Source of the DNA: an uncultured Emticicia sp. | Lineage (GTDB): Bacteria > Bacteroidota > Bacteroidia > Cytophagales > Spirosomataceae | Reading direction: 5' to 3' | DNA: 64,000 nucleotides | Assembly: GCF_937903345.1 (NCBI RefSeq) | Contig: NZ_CALCZQ010000008.1 | Span: 100,274 to 164,273, forward strand | Part shown: positions 53,983-63,939 of the stretch, piece by piece | How the letters are laid out: every line of letters starts with the position of its first letter | Position numbering within the stretch: the first letter of the stretch is position 1 | Translations under genes and position numbers: made by a program | The notes under the pieces: model-generated | Database searches by the model: none | The model's input: only the letters and a program-made list of their open reading frames with translations | What the model was told of the DNA's origin: nothing

Positions 53983-54486
53983 ATGACATTACAGCAACTT
54001 TTTCAGCGTATTGGAGAAAATCCTAATTTCTTGCTTTTCTACTTTCTAATTATCCCGATTGCGGCAGTCATTGCAGGAGTTTTGGGTAAAGGAGAAGGCC
54101 ATCTTTCACCGTGGAAATATCTGTACGCTACTTTGATTTACTTGGTATGTGTTCCGGGAATCTTTGCAGTTACACTCAATGTTTACTTTTTTTTGTTTGA
54201 AAGAGGCGACCTTATGCAAACCGATATTTATATACAAATTTTACCCGTGGTCATTATGTTGTTAACAATTTTCGTGATTCGAAGAAATGTTGATTTATCG
54301 ATCTTACCAGGTTTTGATAAAATTTCTGGACTTTGGTTCATGCTTTTTGCAACGATGTTGTTGATGTGGTTACTCGAAAAAATTCGTATTGTAGTTTTCT
54401 CATATCTACCTTTTCAATATTTAATTGGCATTTTCGCTATACTATTTGCTTTGATTTATTTAGGCTGGAAGAAATTTGTGAAGTAA
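53983..54486 (+). CDS. small integral membrane protein, four to five spans
   Basis: This 167-residue protein has hydrophobic segments at about 17-34, 46-70, 82-98, 117-131 and 142-162. It shows no signal peptide, motif or catalytic residues that I recognise. It is probably co-transcribed with the preceding exported protein gene. The function is unknown. Confidence 0.65.
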   Translation: MTLQQLFQRIGENPNFLLFYFLIIPIAAVIAGVLGKGEGHLSPWKYLYATLIYLVCVPGIFAVTLNVYFFLFERGDLMQTDIYIQILPVVIMLLTIFVIRRNVDLSILPGFDKISGLWFMLFATMLLMWLLEKIRIVVFSYLPFQYLIGIFAILFALIYLGWKKFVK

Positions 54487-54494
54487 AAAACAAA

Positions 54495-54530
54495 AAAAAT
54501 CCTTGCGGATTAATATCTACAAGGATTTTT
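54495..54530. terminator. bidirectional terminator between convergent genes
   Basis: AAAAATCCTTG (54495-54505) and CAAGGATTTTT (54520-54530) form a perfect 11-bp stem with A and T runs on both sides. Confidence 0.88.
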
Positions 54531-54548
54531 AATAAAATAAAATCTAAA

Positions 54549-57500
54549 TTACTTATTCAAGAAATCAATCGAACTTACACCAAACAATGGTTTTCCATCA
54601 GCTTTTGGGTTTTTGAATACAAAATAAAGATTCTGCTGACCAGTAGCGTTTACGCTCACTTTCAACGGCATCAAATTAGATTCAGAAACCTCGGCTTCTG
54701 CCAATAAAGCCCCGTTTGGTGAACCCGAACGCACCTCAAATTTACCACCTACGCTCTGACCTTTCTGCGAAAATGCTCCGATTGTAAATCCTTTTATTCC
54801 AGTTAAATCAATGTTTTTAAATCCAAAGTAAGCACCATCTTCGGTAGCGATTACAATTTCTCCACCCAATGCTTCAACATTAAATTTTGATGTAGCTTTG
54901 CTATCATCAAACGTAACAGCCTTCACTTTAGAGCTACGTAACGCAACTGATTCTGAATTTGTTAATGGACCTATTATTTTACCTCCTTTATCTGTATAAG
55001 TTGCCTGAATGATGTAAGCACCATCTTTTTTCCCTTTATGTGCCGCAGTTTCGTAAGCTGCTTTGATTGGCTGAGAGGCTTTTTTCTTATCGTTTAATGA
55101 AAGAATATAATCAACCATATCACGAGCATCTGAGAGGGAAACTTGCGGGTGTGCAGCCATTGCTTGTTCACCCCAAACACCACCACCACCTTTGATTACT
55201 TTTTCAGCCAATTGATTAATGGCTGTTTGTCCACGACGATATTTTTTAGCTACATCAATGTAGGCAGGCCCGATAGATTTTTTGTCAATTGCGTGGCAAG
55301 CCTTACAATCGCTCAAGTCAATCAGACGTTTGCCTGCAGCAAAATTCATATTTTCTTTATGCCCTTGCTCAATCATTGTTTTGTCATACCCTTCAAGATA
55401 ATTAATATTCACAACCACATCAGCGGCATCAATTTCTTTTGAAGTTGTACCATCTTCTTTATCAGCTACACTTACTTCATAATCAATTTTTTGGTCATCG
55501 AAGAAAAAAGTTTTATTACTTTTCAAAGCAATGTTTACTTTTGGTTCTGCATTACCAACTTTCACTTTTATATTTTGATTTACTTTGTTTCCCGCGGCGT
55601 CAGTTACCGTCAAAACAACATCATATTCGCCAGCTTTTGCAAAAGTAATTTTAGGGTTTGGTTGTGTACTTACTGGCATTCCTTTTCCAAAATTCCAAGC
55701 ATATTTCAAGGCATCTTTATCATAATCCATCGTACCTTCTGATGAAAAAGCTACTACCAAAGGAGCTGCACCGGCCTTCTTATCAGCTTTTACAAATACA
55801 ACTGGCTTGCGGTTTCCTGCATTGTATTCGATGACTGAAAGGGTTGCATCTTCATTTTGCGTAAACCAATTCATGCCATAATCCAACACAAACAAGCGTC
55901 CATCTTTTGAGAAAGCCATGTCCATCGGGTGAGCAAATTTTGTATTTGGCATAAATCGCTCCATTCCTGTATAATTGCCTTCTTTATCCATGCTTACCAA
56001 ATAAATCCAGTCACGCATCCACTCGTAGGCAAAGAATTTTCCATCAAAATAACTTGGTAATTTCTTCGGACTTTTATCATAATCTTCAGAATAATAAACT
56101 GGCCCTGCCATTGGATTACAACCACCTTTGCCAAACTCTGGATAAAGTTTTGAATCACCATAACCGTAATAAATCCATGCCTTTTGTGCAGCTGGAAGTT
56201 CTCTTAAACCTGTATTATTTGGAGAATCGTTGATTGGTTTCAAGGCATCATATTTTTCACCAGACTCTTTTTTGGCGAAGTCAAAATGATTATAGGCAAA
56301 ATTTGGTCCTGTGAAAATCGGCCAACCAAAAAAGCCTGGTTTACGTGCTTGATTAAACTCAACGATTCCTTCTGGCCCACGCTTATCGTTACCTTTTCCT
56401 GCATCTGGACCAACATCACCCCAGTATAAATAACTTGTACGTTTATCAACCGCAATTCTGTAAGGATTACGCATACCCATCGCATAGATTTCTGGTCGAC
56501 TTCGCTCCGTACCTACTGGAAATAGATTTCCTTCTGGAATTTTGTACGACCCATCCATTTGTGGTGTAATTCTCAAAACTTTTCCTCGTAAATCATTTGT
56601 ATTTCCTGAAGAACGAAGAGCGTCCCAACCCGAGCGGCCTTCTTGAAAATCAATCGGAGCGTATCCTTCAGAAGCAAAAGGATTAGTATCATCACCTGTG
56701 GAAAGAAAAAGATTTCCTTTGCCATCCCAGTCGATTGAACCACCAGTGTGGCAACACTCGTCTCGCTTTACTCCTACACGCAAAACCACTTTTTCAGAAG
56801 CAAAAATTACAGTATCTTTTTGGTCATCATACACGAATCGTGACAAGAAATTATCTTTCGTTACCTCGCGAGTATCATCGGGTGTATAGTAGAAATAAAT
56901 CCAGTTGTTTTTTTCATAATTTGGATCAATCCCTACACCCATTAAGCCATATTCAAATTTAGTATAGGCTGGCATTTGAGCTGCAATTTTGACTTTATTC
57001 GTTGCAGGATTCCAAACTTTTACTAAACCTTTTCTTTCTGTAAAAATAACTTTCCCGTTTGGCAAAACCACCAATTCGGTTGGTTCGTTGAGATTTGTGG
57101 CCAAAATAGTACGTTCGAAACGATTTTCTTCAGGAGCTCTTTGTGTTTTGACTTTTGAATAATCTAATTTTTCGGCCATTGACCATTTCAAACCTTGCCA
57201 AAAGTGTTCGGTCATTAATGGTTCTGTGAAAGTTTCGGGTGTATGACCGTAATTTGAGTAGAAAGATTTTCCACCGTCAAACTCATGGTACCAAGCCATA
57301 GGGTGAAAATCGCCCATTTTCCCCATTTGATAGCTTGTTTCATCAACTTTCACAATAAATTTCAAAATGTCTTTTTTCAAAGATTTAAAATCATAAAATT
57401 CGTCTGTTTTTTCAAACGTCTCGGGGAAATGTGCTGATGCTGGAAAAGTTTTATCCAACGTAATCATTTTACCTTTTTGGACATTTGATACTTTCCCGCC

Positions 57501-57893
57501 TGGGTGGCTCGCAAAATATCCTCCCATTAAATCATTGTACCAAGGCCAGTTATATTCAGTATCAGAAGCAGCATGAATGCCTACATAACCGCCACCTGCT
57601 TGAATATAACGCTCAAAATCAGCTTGTTGAGCAGGATTCAAAACATCGCCAGTAGTGCTTAACCACACCACGGCGTTGTACTTTTTAAGGTTTTCTTCAG
57701 TAAATTTGGCGGGATTAGTAGTAGTATCAATCGCTAGGCCTTGTTTTTTACCTAGTTCCATGAAGAATTGATTTCCTTCTTTGATTGAGTTGTGATGAAA
57801 ACCTCTTGTTAAAGAAAATACCAGTACTCTTTTTTGGGCTTGTACACCCAAAACACTCAGCAAGAGTGCGAAAAGCAAAATAACTTTTTTCAT
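54549..57893 (-). CDS. exported ThuA / glucose-dehydrogenase-like / PKD / cytochrome c fusion protein
   Basis: This 1114-residue exported protein has several domains in order. After the signal peptide (1-19) comes ThuA (about 20-230; VFSLTRGFHHNSI, YVGIHAASDTEYNW), a trehalose-utilisation type domain. Next is a PQQ-dependent glucose/sorbosone dehydrogenase-like propeller (about 255-680; NEPTELVVLPNGKVIFTER, CCHTGGSIDWD, YAMGMRNPYRIA). A PKD domain follows (about 695-785), then a mono-haem cytochrome c (CKACH at 863-867, AMAAHP as later ligand region) and a C-terminal carbohydrate-binding-like sandwich (about 965-1110). It probably oxidises sugars in the periplasm or at the surface. Such fusions occur in Bacteroidota; the true substrate is unknown. 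Confidence 0.85.
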   Translation of the reverse strand: MKKVILLFALLLSVLGVQAQKRVLVFSLTRGFHHNSIKEGNQFFMELGKKQGLAIDTTTNPAKFTEENLKKYNAVVWLSTTGDVLNPAQQADFERYIQAGGGYVGIHAASDTEYNWPWYNDLMGGYFASHPGGKVSNVQKGKMITLDKTFPASAHFPETFEKTDEFYDFKSLKKDILKFIVKVDETSYQMGKMGDFHPMAWYHEFDGGKSFYSNYGHTPETFTEPLMTEHFWQGLKWSMAEKLDYSKVKTQRAPEENRFERTILATNLNEPTELVVLPNGKVIFTERKGLVKVWNPATNKVKIAAQMPAYTKFEYGLMGVGIDPNYEKNNWIYFYYTPDDTREVTKDNFLSRFVYDDQKDTVIFASEKVVLRVGVKRDECCHTGGSIDWDGKGNLFLSTGDDTNPFASEGYAPIDFQEGRSGWDALRSSGNTNDLRGKVLRITPQMDGSYKIPEGNLFPVGTERSRPEIYAMGMRNPYRIAVDKRTSYLYWGDVGPDAGKGNDKRGPEGIVEFNQARKPGFFGWPIFTGPNFAYNHFDFAKKESGEKYDALKPINDSPNNTGLRELPAAQKAWIYYGYGDSKLYPEFGKGGCNPMAGPVYYSEDYDKSPKKLPSYFDGKFFAYEWMRDWIYLVSMDKEGNYTGMERFMPNTKFAHPMDMAFSKDGRLFVLDYGMNWFTQNEDATLSVIEYNAGNRKPVVFVKADKKAGAAPLVVAFSSEGTMDYDKDALKYAWNFGKGMPVSTQPNPKITFAKAGEYDVVLTVTDAAGNKVNQNIKVKVGNAEPKVNIALKSNKTFFFDDQKIDYEVSVADKEDGTTSKEIDAADVVVNINYLEGYDKTMIEQGHKENMNFAAGKRLIDLSDCKACHAIDKKSIGPAYIDVAKKYRRGQTAINQLAEKVIKGGGGVWGEQAMAAHPQVSLSDARDMVDYILSLNDKKKASQPIKAAYETAAHKGKKDGAYIIQATYTDKGGKIIGPLTNSESVALRSSKVKAVTFDDSKATSKFNVEALGGEIVIATEDGAYFGFKNIDLTGIKGFTIGAFSQKGQSVGGKFEVRSGSPNGALLAEAEVSESNLMPLKVSVNATGQQNLYFVFKNPKADGKPLFGVSSIDFLNK

Positions 57894-58216
57894 TTTTAAA
57901 ATATAGGTTGGGGTTTAAATTCAAAAACCAATAATAGTAGTTTGTGATAAAGAAATCAAAAAATTTCAAATATATCAATCATTAGATTTCTTTTCATAAA
58001 AACAAAGATAGATAAAAAGTAGATTTTAAACGTCATTTCGACACTAAAAAGTATTTTATATAGATTAAGTATAATTTTTTGAAAAAGTCCACGATTAAAC
58101 AAGTTGATTTTGCATAAATGAAGTTAATCGAACGACTGTAAAAAACTAATCATCTTACAATAATGTTTGAAGATTATAAAGTTAAACTATTGAAATAAAA
58201 AGATTAAAATTTGAAA
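57894..58216. other. divergent intergenic region
   Basis: It separates the divergent fusion-protein and Omp85-type genes. The only motif I can support is TATATTTG on the minus strand (57974-57967), a -7-like box about 75 bp upstream of the fusion gene without a well-spaced -33 element. No gene or strong hairpin is visible. Confidence 0.35.
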
Positions 58217-59452
58217 ATGAAATCAACATATCTAGGCATATTGTTTTTTCTGGTAATGATTGAATACAGTTATGCGTGGAATTCCCAAGCAAATCAAATC
58301 GATTACTCTTCTGATACAAGCTCATTTAATAAAAAAACAATTAAACAAGTTGATATTAAAGATGTTGTGCGATACATTTTTAATAAAAATTCTATCCCAA
58401 AATCAAAAAATAATTCTCAAAAAAACATTGCTTTTGCCATTCTTCCTTCTGTCAACTATTCGATCGTATCGGGTTTTGCAGCTGGAGCAAATACCGTGGC
58501 GATTTTTAATCTAAGTAAGGAAGCTGATACGAAACCTTCAAGTGTTCGAACTTTTTCCAATTATTCGCAATACAAACAATTTGTGTCTATTTTAAACACT
58601 AACATTTGGACAAGAAAAAACAAACTCAACCTTTTGGGCGATATAAGATTTTATAAATTTCCAGCAAACACTTACGGTTTGGGCGGAAATACAACTTTTG
58701 ACGATGCCAATTTGGTGGATTATCGACATTTAAGACTATATCAAGTTGCTTTACGCAAAATATCCAAAAATTTCGATGCTGGCGTTGGCTATCACCTTGA
58801 TTATCACTGGAAAATACATGAAATCAACGAGAAAGACTTGGGTGATACAGATTTGAAGAAATATGGACTAACGCCTAAATCAACATCATCTGGACTTTCG
58901 TTGAATATTCAGCATGATAGTCGAGATAATGGTTCAAATACCATGAATGGCAATTATGCCAATTTTCAATATCGATATAACACAACCATCTTAGGCAGTA
59001 ATCAAAATTGGCAAACTGTTGTTTTGGATTGTAGGAAGTACATAAGATTTCCGATGAATTCTGAAAACATTATTGCAATTTGGAATTATGATTGGATATC
59101 ATTTGGTGGAAATGCCCCCTATTTTGACTTGCCAAGCATCGGATGGGACGCTTACTATAATACAGGTCGAGGTTTTCCGATTGGAAGATTTAGAAGCAAG
59201 AGTCTCCTTTATTTTGAGACAGAATACCGTTTTGCTATCACTAGAAATGGACTTCTGCGAGGCGTAGTCTTTGGAAATACACAGAGTCTTGCTAATTATC
59301 CAAACAATGGAATGTCTAAAATTATCCTTGCTGGCGGCGGAGGGCTTCGTTTAAAATGGAATAAGCTGAACAATACCATCATCGCATTCGACTATGGGAT
59401 GGGTATTGGTGGATCCAAAGGTTTTGTTTTTAACATCAATGAGGTTTTTTAA
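58217..59452 (+). CDS. Omp85-type (bacterial surface antigen) barrel without POTRA domains
   Basis: This 411-residue protein starts at the ATG at 58217, giving the signal peptide MKSTYLGILFFLVMIEYSYA; a TTG six bases upstream is less likely. After a 60-residue polar stretch the barrel begins (FAILPSVNYSIVSGFAAGANT). The Omp85 features LNIQHDSRDNGSNTMNGNYA, FDLPSIGWDAYYNTGRGFPIGRF and a glycine-rich end before FVFNINEVF are present. The absence of POTRA repeats places it with short patatin-/surface-antigen-type barrels rather than BamA. The substrate is unknown. Confidence 0.72.
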   Translation: MKSTYLGILFFLVMIEYSYAWNSQANQIDYSSDTSSFNKKTIKQVDIKDVVRYIFNKNSIPKSKNNSQKNIAFAILPSVNYSIVSGFAAGANTVAIFNLSKEADTKPSSVRTFSNYSQYKQFVSILNTNIWTRKNKLNLLGDIRFYKFPANTYGLGGNTTFDDANLVDYRHLRLYQVALRKISKNFDAGVGYHLDYHWKIHEINEKDLGDTDLKKYGLTPKSTSSGLSLNIQHDSRDNGSNTMNGNYANFQYRYNTTILGSNQNWQTVVLDCRKYIRFPMNSENIIAIWNYDWISFGGNAPYFDLPSIGWDAYYNTGRGFPIGRFRSKSLLYFETEYRFAITRNGLLRGVVFGNTQSLANYPNNGMSKIILAGGGGLRLKWNKLNNTIIAFDYGMGIGGSKGFVFNINEVF

Positions 59453-60073
59453 TTATTTCAATACCTCTATCAATTCCGCAATCATCAGAGCAGTTGCACC
59501 CCAAACAATTTGTTCTTGAATCACAAAACATGGAGTTTCTAGTTTTACACCTTGGGTTTCAACTGTTCTTATTTGAACAATTGATGGGTCAAGAATTTCG
59601 GAGATTGATACTTCAAAAATTCCAGCGACCTCACGTTCGTCAGGGTAAAAATCAGGACGTGTAGCCATATATCCAACCACAGGTTGGCAAAACATATTTG
59701 ATGGAGGAATAAATAATTCGGTAAGATTTCTAATTACTTTTACATCAGTAGCCTTAATACCTATTTCTTCTTGAGCTTCACGCAAGGCTGTTGCGTGGAT
59801 ATCTTTATCTTTCAATTCTGCTCTTCCACCAGGAAATGCCATTTGCCCACCATGCACTCCATCATATTGTGGACGTAAAATCAATGGCAGAAAAATATCC
59901 TCGCCTTTTGGATAGAACATCATCAAAATCGCACTTCTCCGAGTACTTGCATTAGGTTCATTTTTTACTTTAAGTCGGTGAGGAGATAATTTTTGAATGA
60001 TAGTCTCATGCCCGGGCAAAGGTTGCTCAGTAAGTCGTTTGTTGAGAGTATTTACAAAATCAGCAAAATTCAC
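59453..60073 (-). CDS. CoA pyrophosphatase, Nudix family
   Basis: This 206-residue enzyme should hydrolyse coenzyme A or oxidised CoA to 3',5'-ADP and phosphopantetheine. The Nudix region reads QMAFPGGRAELKDKD, then ALREAQEEIGI, with the CoA-specific LSPHRLK-type N-terminal motif before it. I prefer a GTG start at 60073 (NFADFVNTLNKRL) because the open frame up to the ATG at 60148 encodes an unrelated hydrophobic leader. The gene ends directly at the stop of the convergent barrel gene. Confidence 0.85.
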   Translation of the reverse strand: MNFADFVNTLNKRLTEQPLPGHETIIQKLSPHRLKVKNEPNASTRRSAILMMFYPKGEDIFLPLILRPQYDGVHGGQMAFPGGRAELKDKDIHATALREAQEEIGIKATDVKVIRNLTELFIPPSNMFCQPVVGYMATRPDFYPDEREVAGIFEVSISEILDPSIVQIRTVETQGVKLETPCFVIQEQIVWGATALMIAELIEVLK

Positions 60074-60216
60074 GGTGCTAGATGTTAGACAAATTCTATG
60101 AAATGAGATATTAATGGCAATATAATAAAAAAACAAAGGCTTAAACAAAGTTGTTTCGGAATAATGTAAAAAGACACTCCCCGTTCATTTTTCCGTACAT
60201 ATCTCTGAGCAATTTT

Positions 60217-61800
60217 TCACCCATATATTCTAGCAAGTTGTTCTGCACAGCGTTCGCCATCCATCGCTGCCGATATAATTCCACCCGCATATCCGGCCCC
60301 TTCTCCACACGGAAACAATCGTTTAATCTTTAAATGTTCGAGCGATTCTTTATCTCTTGGAATACGGACAGGAGAGGAAGTTCGGCTTTCAATACCAATC
60401 AACTGAGCTTCATCTGTAACATATCCTTTCATTTTTTTTCCAAATTCTTTTATTCCATCTTGCAATGGCCTAGAAATAAAATCGGGAAGAACTTCTGCCA
60501 TATCCATCGAAACCAAACCTGGTTGATACGAAGTTGGTAAAAGGTTACGAGAAATTTTACCATTGATGAAATCAGTCAACAGTTGAGCAGGTACAAATTG
60601 AGATTTCGACAGTTTTTTTGCATTAGCCGCCAATTTCCATGCATTTTGCTCTACATCTTTCTGTAATTGCAAACCTGCCAATGGCCCAAGATGCTTATGC
60701 TTTTGCCAATCAACTTCATTTATTGCAACCACAATACCCGAATTTGCATATTTTGAATCTCGACGCGACGGAGACATTCCATTTACGACCAATTCGCCTT
60801 CAGCAGTGGCGGCAGGCACAATAAATCCACCTGGACACATACAAAAACTAAAAACGCCTCGCTGAATTTGATTGTAGTTGGTCTGAGCCACCAAACTGTA
60901 AGACGCAGCTGGCAGTAAACCACGCTTCTGGCGATGGTATTGTTGTGTATCTATCAGACTTTGTTGATGTTCAATTCTTACACCCATTGCAAAAGGCTTA
61001 GCTTCAATATGAATATCTTTTTGGTGCAGTAATTCAAAAATATCACGTGCCGAATGCCCAGTTGCCAAAATAACTCCAAGGCCAGTAATTTCTTTTCCAT
61101 TAGCCGTAATGACACCTTTTATTTCGCCATCCACCAGTATAAAATCAACAACTTTTGTATCAAAATGCACTTCACCGCCTGCGTTTAAGATACTTTCACG
61201 CAAATTGGCAACTACACTTGGCAATTTATTTGTACCGATGTGTGGGTGGGCATCAAACAAAATTTCGCTTGTTGAGCCGTGAGACACCAGAATTTCCAAA
61301 ATTCTACGAACATCACCACGCTTTTTTGAACGAGTATAGAGTTTCCCATCAGAATACGTTCCTGCACCGCCTTCACCAAAACAATAATTCGATTCTGGGT
61401 TTACAACATGGTCCTTATTGATAGCAGCCAAATCTCGTCGTCTAGCACGTACATCTTTTCCTCTTTCGAGCAAAATCGGCTTAATACCTAATTCAATTAA
61501 ACGCAAAGCCGCAAACATTCCAGCTGGTCCTGCACCCACAATTATTGCTTGTGATTGATAACTCACATCTTGATATTCTTTCCTAAATTCCATTTCGGGA
61601 GGAGGAATTTCCCCTGAATAAATTTCTACATCAAGATTTATCTTTACTTGCCCTTTTCGAGCATCAATTGATTGACGAACTTTCCTAATAAAAAATTCAT
61701 TTTCATTTGTATAAGAGAAATTTTTTTGAATGTGCTGACGAAGAACAGCATCGTCGAGAGCAATCTCAGGCTCTAAGGTAAGACTCAGGTTTTGTTGCAT
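60217..61800 (-). CDS. FAD-dependent oxidoreductase, COG2509 type
   Basis: This 527-residue soluble flavoprotein has an N-terminal domain of about 75 residues. The FAD-binding fold follows (AIIVGAGPAGMFAALRL, LLERGKDVRARRRDLA). Then comes the family's YCFGEGGAGTYSDGKLYTR segment, and the end GEGAGYAGGIISAAMDG is the second FAD motif. I chose the ATG at 61800 because MQQNLSLTLEPEIALDD is the usual family start; 61845 is also open. The biochemical role is not established for this family. Confidence 0.85.
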   Translation of the reverse strand: MQQNLSLTLEPEIALDDAVLRQHIQKNFSYTNENEFFIRKVRQSIDARKGQVKINLDVEIYSGEIPPPEMEFRKEYQDVSYQSQAIIVGAGPAGMFAALRLIELGIKPILLERGKDVRARRRDLAAINKDHVVNPESNYCFGEGGAGTYSDGKLYTRSKKRGDVRRILEILVSHGSTSEILFDAHPHIGTNKLPSVVANLRESILNAGGEVHFDTKVVDFILVDGEIKGVITANGKEITGLGVILATGHSARDIFELLHQKDIHIEAKPFAMGVRIEHQQSLIDTQQYHRQKRGLLPAASYSLVAQTNYNQIQRGVFSFCMCPGGFIVPAATAEGELVVNGMSPSRRDSKYANSGIVVAINEVDWQKHKHLGPLAGLQLQKDVEQNAWKLAANAKKLSKSQFVPAQLLTDFINGKISRNLLPTSYQPGLVSMDMAEVLPDFISRPLQDGIKEFGKKMKGYVTDEAQLIGIESRTSSPVRIPRDKESLEHLKIKRLFPCGEGAGYAGGIISAAMDGERCAEQLARIYG

Positions 61801-62004
61801 TACTGAAAGGTTTTTATCCTCTAATTTTGGCACAAATTTAATCATTTAACCTTAATTTCCTTCATTGAATTCACACTAATCTAAATTATACAAAAACGTT
61901 GAGGTGAAATTTATTGTTTATCATCCCAAAAAGATAGACTATAATATTAATTTTGAGCTTATCTTTGCGATAATCAAATAACTGAGACCTGAAAAACATT
62001 ACGA

Positions 62005-63003
62005 ATGTCCACTTATTTTAAAAATATCAGTCGAGGATTAAAAACAACTGTGAAAGGGATGAGCCTAACGCTTAGACACTTCTGGCAGGCTCGTCGAAGC
62101 CGACAGCCTTTTGCAATGGAAAATTCGAGTTATTTCGATTTGCAAACTGGTATTGTTACGCTTCAATATCCTCATCAGACCTTGCCAGTTCCTGACAACG
62201 GTCGTTATCAACTTGACTGTGAGATTGATGATTGCATCGTGTGCGATAAATGTGCGAAAGTATGCCCCGTAGATTGTATTGATATTGATCCTATCAAATC
62301 TTCGGAAGTTATTAGCTATACTTCTGATGGTTCCCCTATTCGATTATATGCAGCAAAGTTTGATATTGATATGGCAAAATGCTGTTTCTGCGGACTATGC
62401 ACAACAGTTTGTCCAACGGAGTGTTTGACAATGACCAACAAATATGACTTCAGTGTTGTTGATATTACGCAATTAAACTTTGAATTCTCCAATCTTTCAG
62501 CTGAACAAGCTAATGAAAAACGTAAATTATACGATCAATATCTTGAAGAAAAAGAGGCTTTAAAGAAAGTTTCTGAGGCTATTTCGCCAAGTAACAATCT
62601 TAATGAAGTTCCAAAACCAAAAACATCATTTAAACCTGCATTCAAACCCGTTGTTAAGCCAATTATAATTGAAACAGAAGCACAAAAGCTTGAAATTAAA
62701 GAAATAAGCATTGAACCAGAAACTTCTGTTTTGGAAACTGCAAAATCAAAGCCTGTTTTCAAACCAAGTTTCAAATCTGCACCAAAACCAGTTGAAACTA
62801 CTATCACTCAAGAAACAAATTCTGAAGTAATTGTTGCAGAAACGCCAAAACCTGCACCTGTTTTCAAACCCAGTTTTAAGTCTGCGATTAAATCAGAAGC
62901 AATAACAGAAATACCGGATATAAAAACAGAAGAAGTTGTTGGTTTAAAACCAAAATCTGGTTTTAAACCAACAATGAAAATCACACCTAAAATTAAAGAC
63001 TAA
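62005..63003 (+). CDS. nuoI: NADH-quinone oxidoreductase subunit I with a long repetitive C-terminal tail
   Basis: NuoI carries two [4Fe-4S] clusters that pass electrons in the peripheral arm of complex I. The ligands are C77, C80, C83 and C87, then C126, C129, C132 and C136, with the normal fold before them (GLKTTVKGMSLTLRHFW). The usual length is about 165-180 residues; this protein has 332. The extra part (about 165-332) is rich in K, P, E and S, with four FKP-type repeats near 209, 252, 287 and 320. The tail is in frame with no sign of a sequencing error. It is followed by nuoJ and nuoK. Confidence 0.93.
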   Translation: MSTYFKNISRGLKTTVKGMSLTLRHFWQARRSRQPFAMENSSYFDLQTGIVTLQYPHQTLPVPDNGRYQLDCEIDDCIVCDKCAKVCPVDCIDIDPIKSSEVISYTSDGSPIRLYAAKFDIDMAKCCFCGLCTTVCPTECLTMTNKYDFSVVDITQLNFEFSNLSAEQANEKRKLYDQYLEEKEALKKVSEAISPSNNLNEVPKPKTSFKPAFKPVVKPIIIETEAQKLEIKEISIEPETSVLETAKSKPVFKPSFKSAPKPVETTITQETNSEVIVAETPKPAPVFKPSFKSAIKSEAITEIPDIKTEEVVGLKPKSGFKPTMKITPKIKD

Positions 63004-63042
63004 ATTGTTTAACAAATTATTGAAAATCTTGATTATTGGCTA

Positions 63043-63558
63043 ATGATACAACTTGCTTTTTTTGTCTTTGCGGGCATAACAGTTGCTGGGGCATTCTATT
63101 TGCTTTTTACCAAAAATGTACTTTATTCAGCTTTTAGTTTACTTCTGACCCTTTTAGGTATTGCAGGACTGTTTGTCTTTGCAGGAGCAGATTTTTTGGC
63201 AGTAAGTCAGATCATGATTTATGTTGGCGGGATATTGATATTATTGATTTTTGGTATTATGCTTACCAACAATAAAAATTTTCAACGAACTAATTTACAA
63301 CAAAATAAAATTGAAGTTAAGCACCATAATCATTTATGGGCTTTTTTTGTAGCTATAATTGTATTTTTGATTTTTTTGAATATAATTTTTAAAGCTAACT
63401 TCCATATTATTGGCAAACAGATACATGAAGGCAGCAGTATTCATAAAATTGGTGTCTATCTACTGACTGATTATATTTTTGTATTCGAGGTAATTGGCAT
63501 ATTTCTATTGGCTGCTCTGATTGGTGCGGTGTATATTGCAAAAAAAGAAAAAGTATAA
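63043..63558 (+). CDS. nuoJ: NADH-quinone oxidoreductase subunit J
   Basis: This 171-residue membrane subunit of complex I has about five hydrophobic segments and the conserved stretch ADFLAVSQIMIYVGGILILLIF. It lies 39 bp after nuoI and 5 bp before nuoK, the usual gene order. It forms part of the proton-pumping membrane arm near the quinone site. Confidence 0.93.
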   Translation: MIQLAFFVFAGITVAGAFYLLFTKNVLYSAFSLLLTLLGIAGLFVFAGADFLAVSQIMIYVGGILILLIFGIMLTNNKNFQRTNLQQNKIEVKHHNHLWAFFVAIIVFLIFLNIIFKANFHIIGKQIHEGSSIHKIGVYLLTDYIFVFEVIGIFLLAALIGAVYIAKKEKV

Positions 63559-63563
63559 ATTTG

Positions 63564-63869
63564 ATGATCGCTATCCAAAATTACCTAGTTATTGGTGCAC
63601 TGCTATTTTCAATAGGTTTGGCGGTAACTGTTACTAAGCGTAATGCAATCTTAATTCTGATGGGAATCGAATTAATGCTCAACGCTGTTAATTTGAATCT
63701 TGTTGCATTCAGTCAGTATGACCCAAATCATTTGCAAGGACAAATGTTTGCACTTTTTATAATTGTTATAGCAGCCGCCGAGGTAACGGTAGCACTGGCA
63801 ATTATTTTGAAAATATATGACTATTTCAAGAACCTTGATTTAGATGAAATAAATTCATTAAAAAAATAA
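63564..63869 (+). CDS. nuoK: NADH-quinone oxidoreductase subunit K
   Basis: This 101-residue membrane subunit of complex I has three spans. The conserved acidic residue lies in LILMGIELMLNAVNLN, and the second in AAAEVTVALAII. It starts at the ATG at 63564, right after a TTG at 63561. It is the last gene before the tRNA. The remaining nuo genes (L, M, N) are not downstream in this window. Confidence 0.95.
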   Translation: MIAIQNYLVIGALLFSIGLAVTVTKRNAILILMGIELMLNAVNLNLVAFSQYDPNHLQGQMFALFIIVIAAAEVTVALAIILKIYDYFKNLDLDEINSLKK

Positions 63870-63877
63870 TAAAAGCC

Positions 63878-63908
63878 TTGACAAAAGTATTTTAAAGTCG
63901 TACTTTTG
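63878..63908 (+). promoter_or_regulatory. strong promoter of the tRNA-Arg gene
   Basis: TTG (63878-63880) and TACTTTTG (63901-63908) are separated by 20 bp, an ideal Bacteroidota promoter. TTGACA also resembles the sigma-70 -35 element. The tRNA starts 31 bp further on. Confidence 0.75.
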
Positions 63909-63939
63909 CACTCCGAAATGTGTAAAAGATAAAGTAAAT

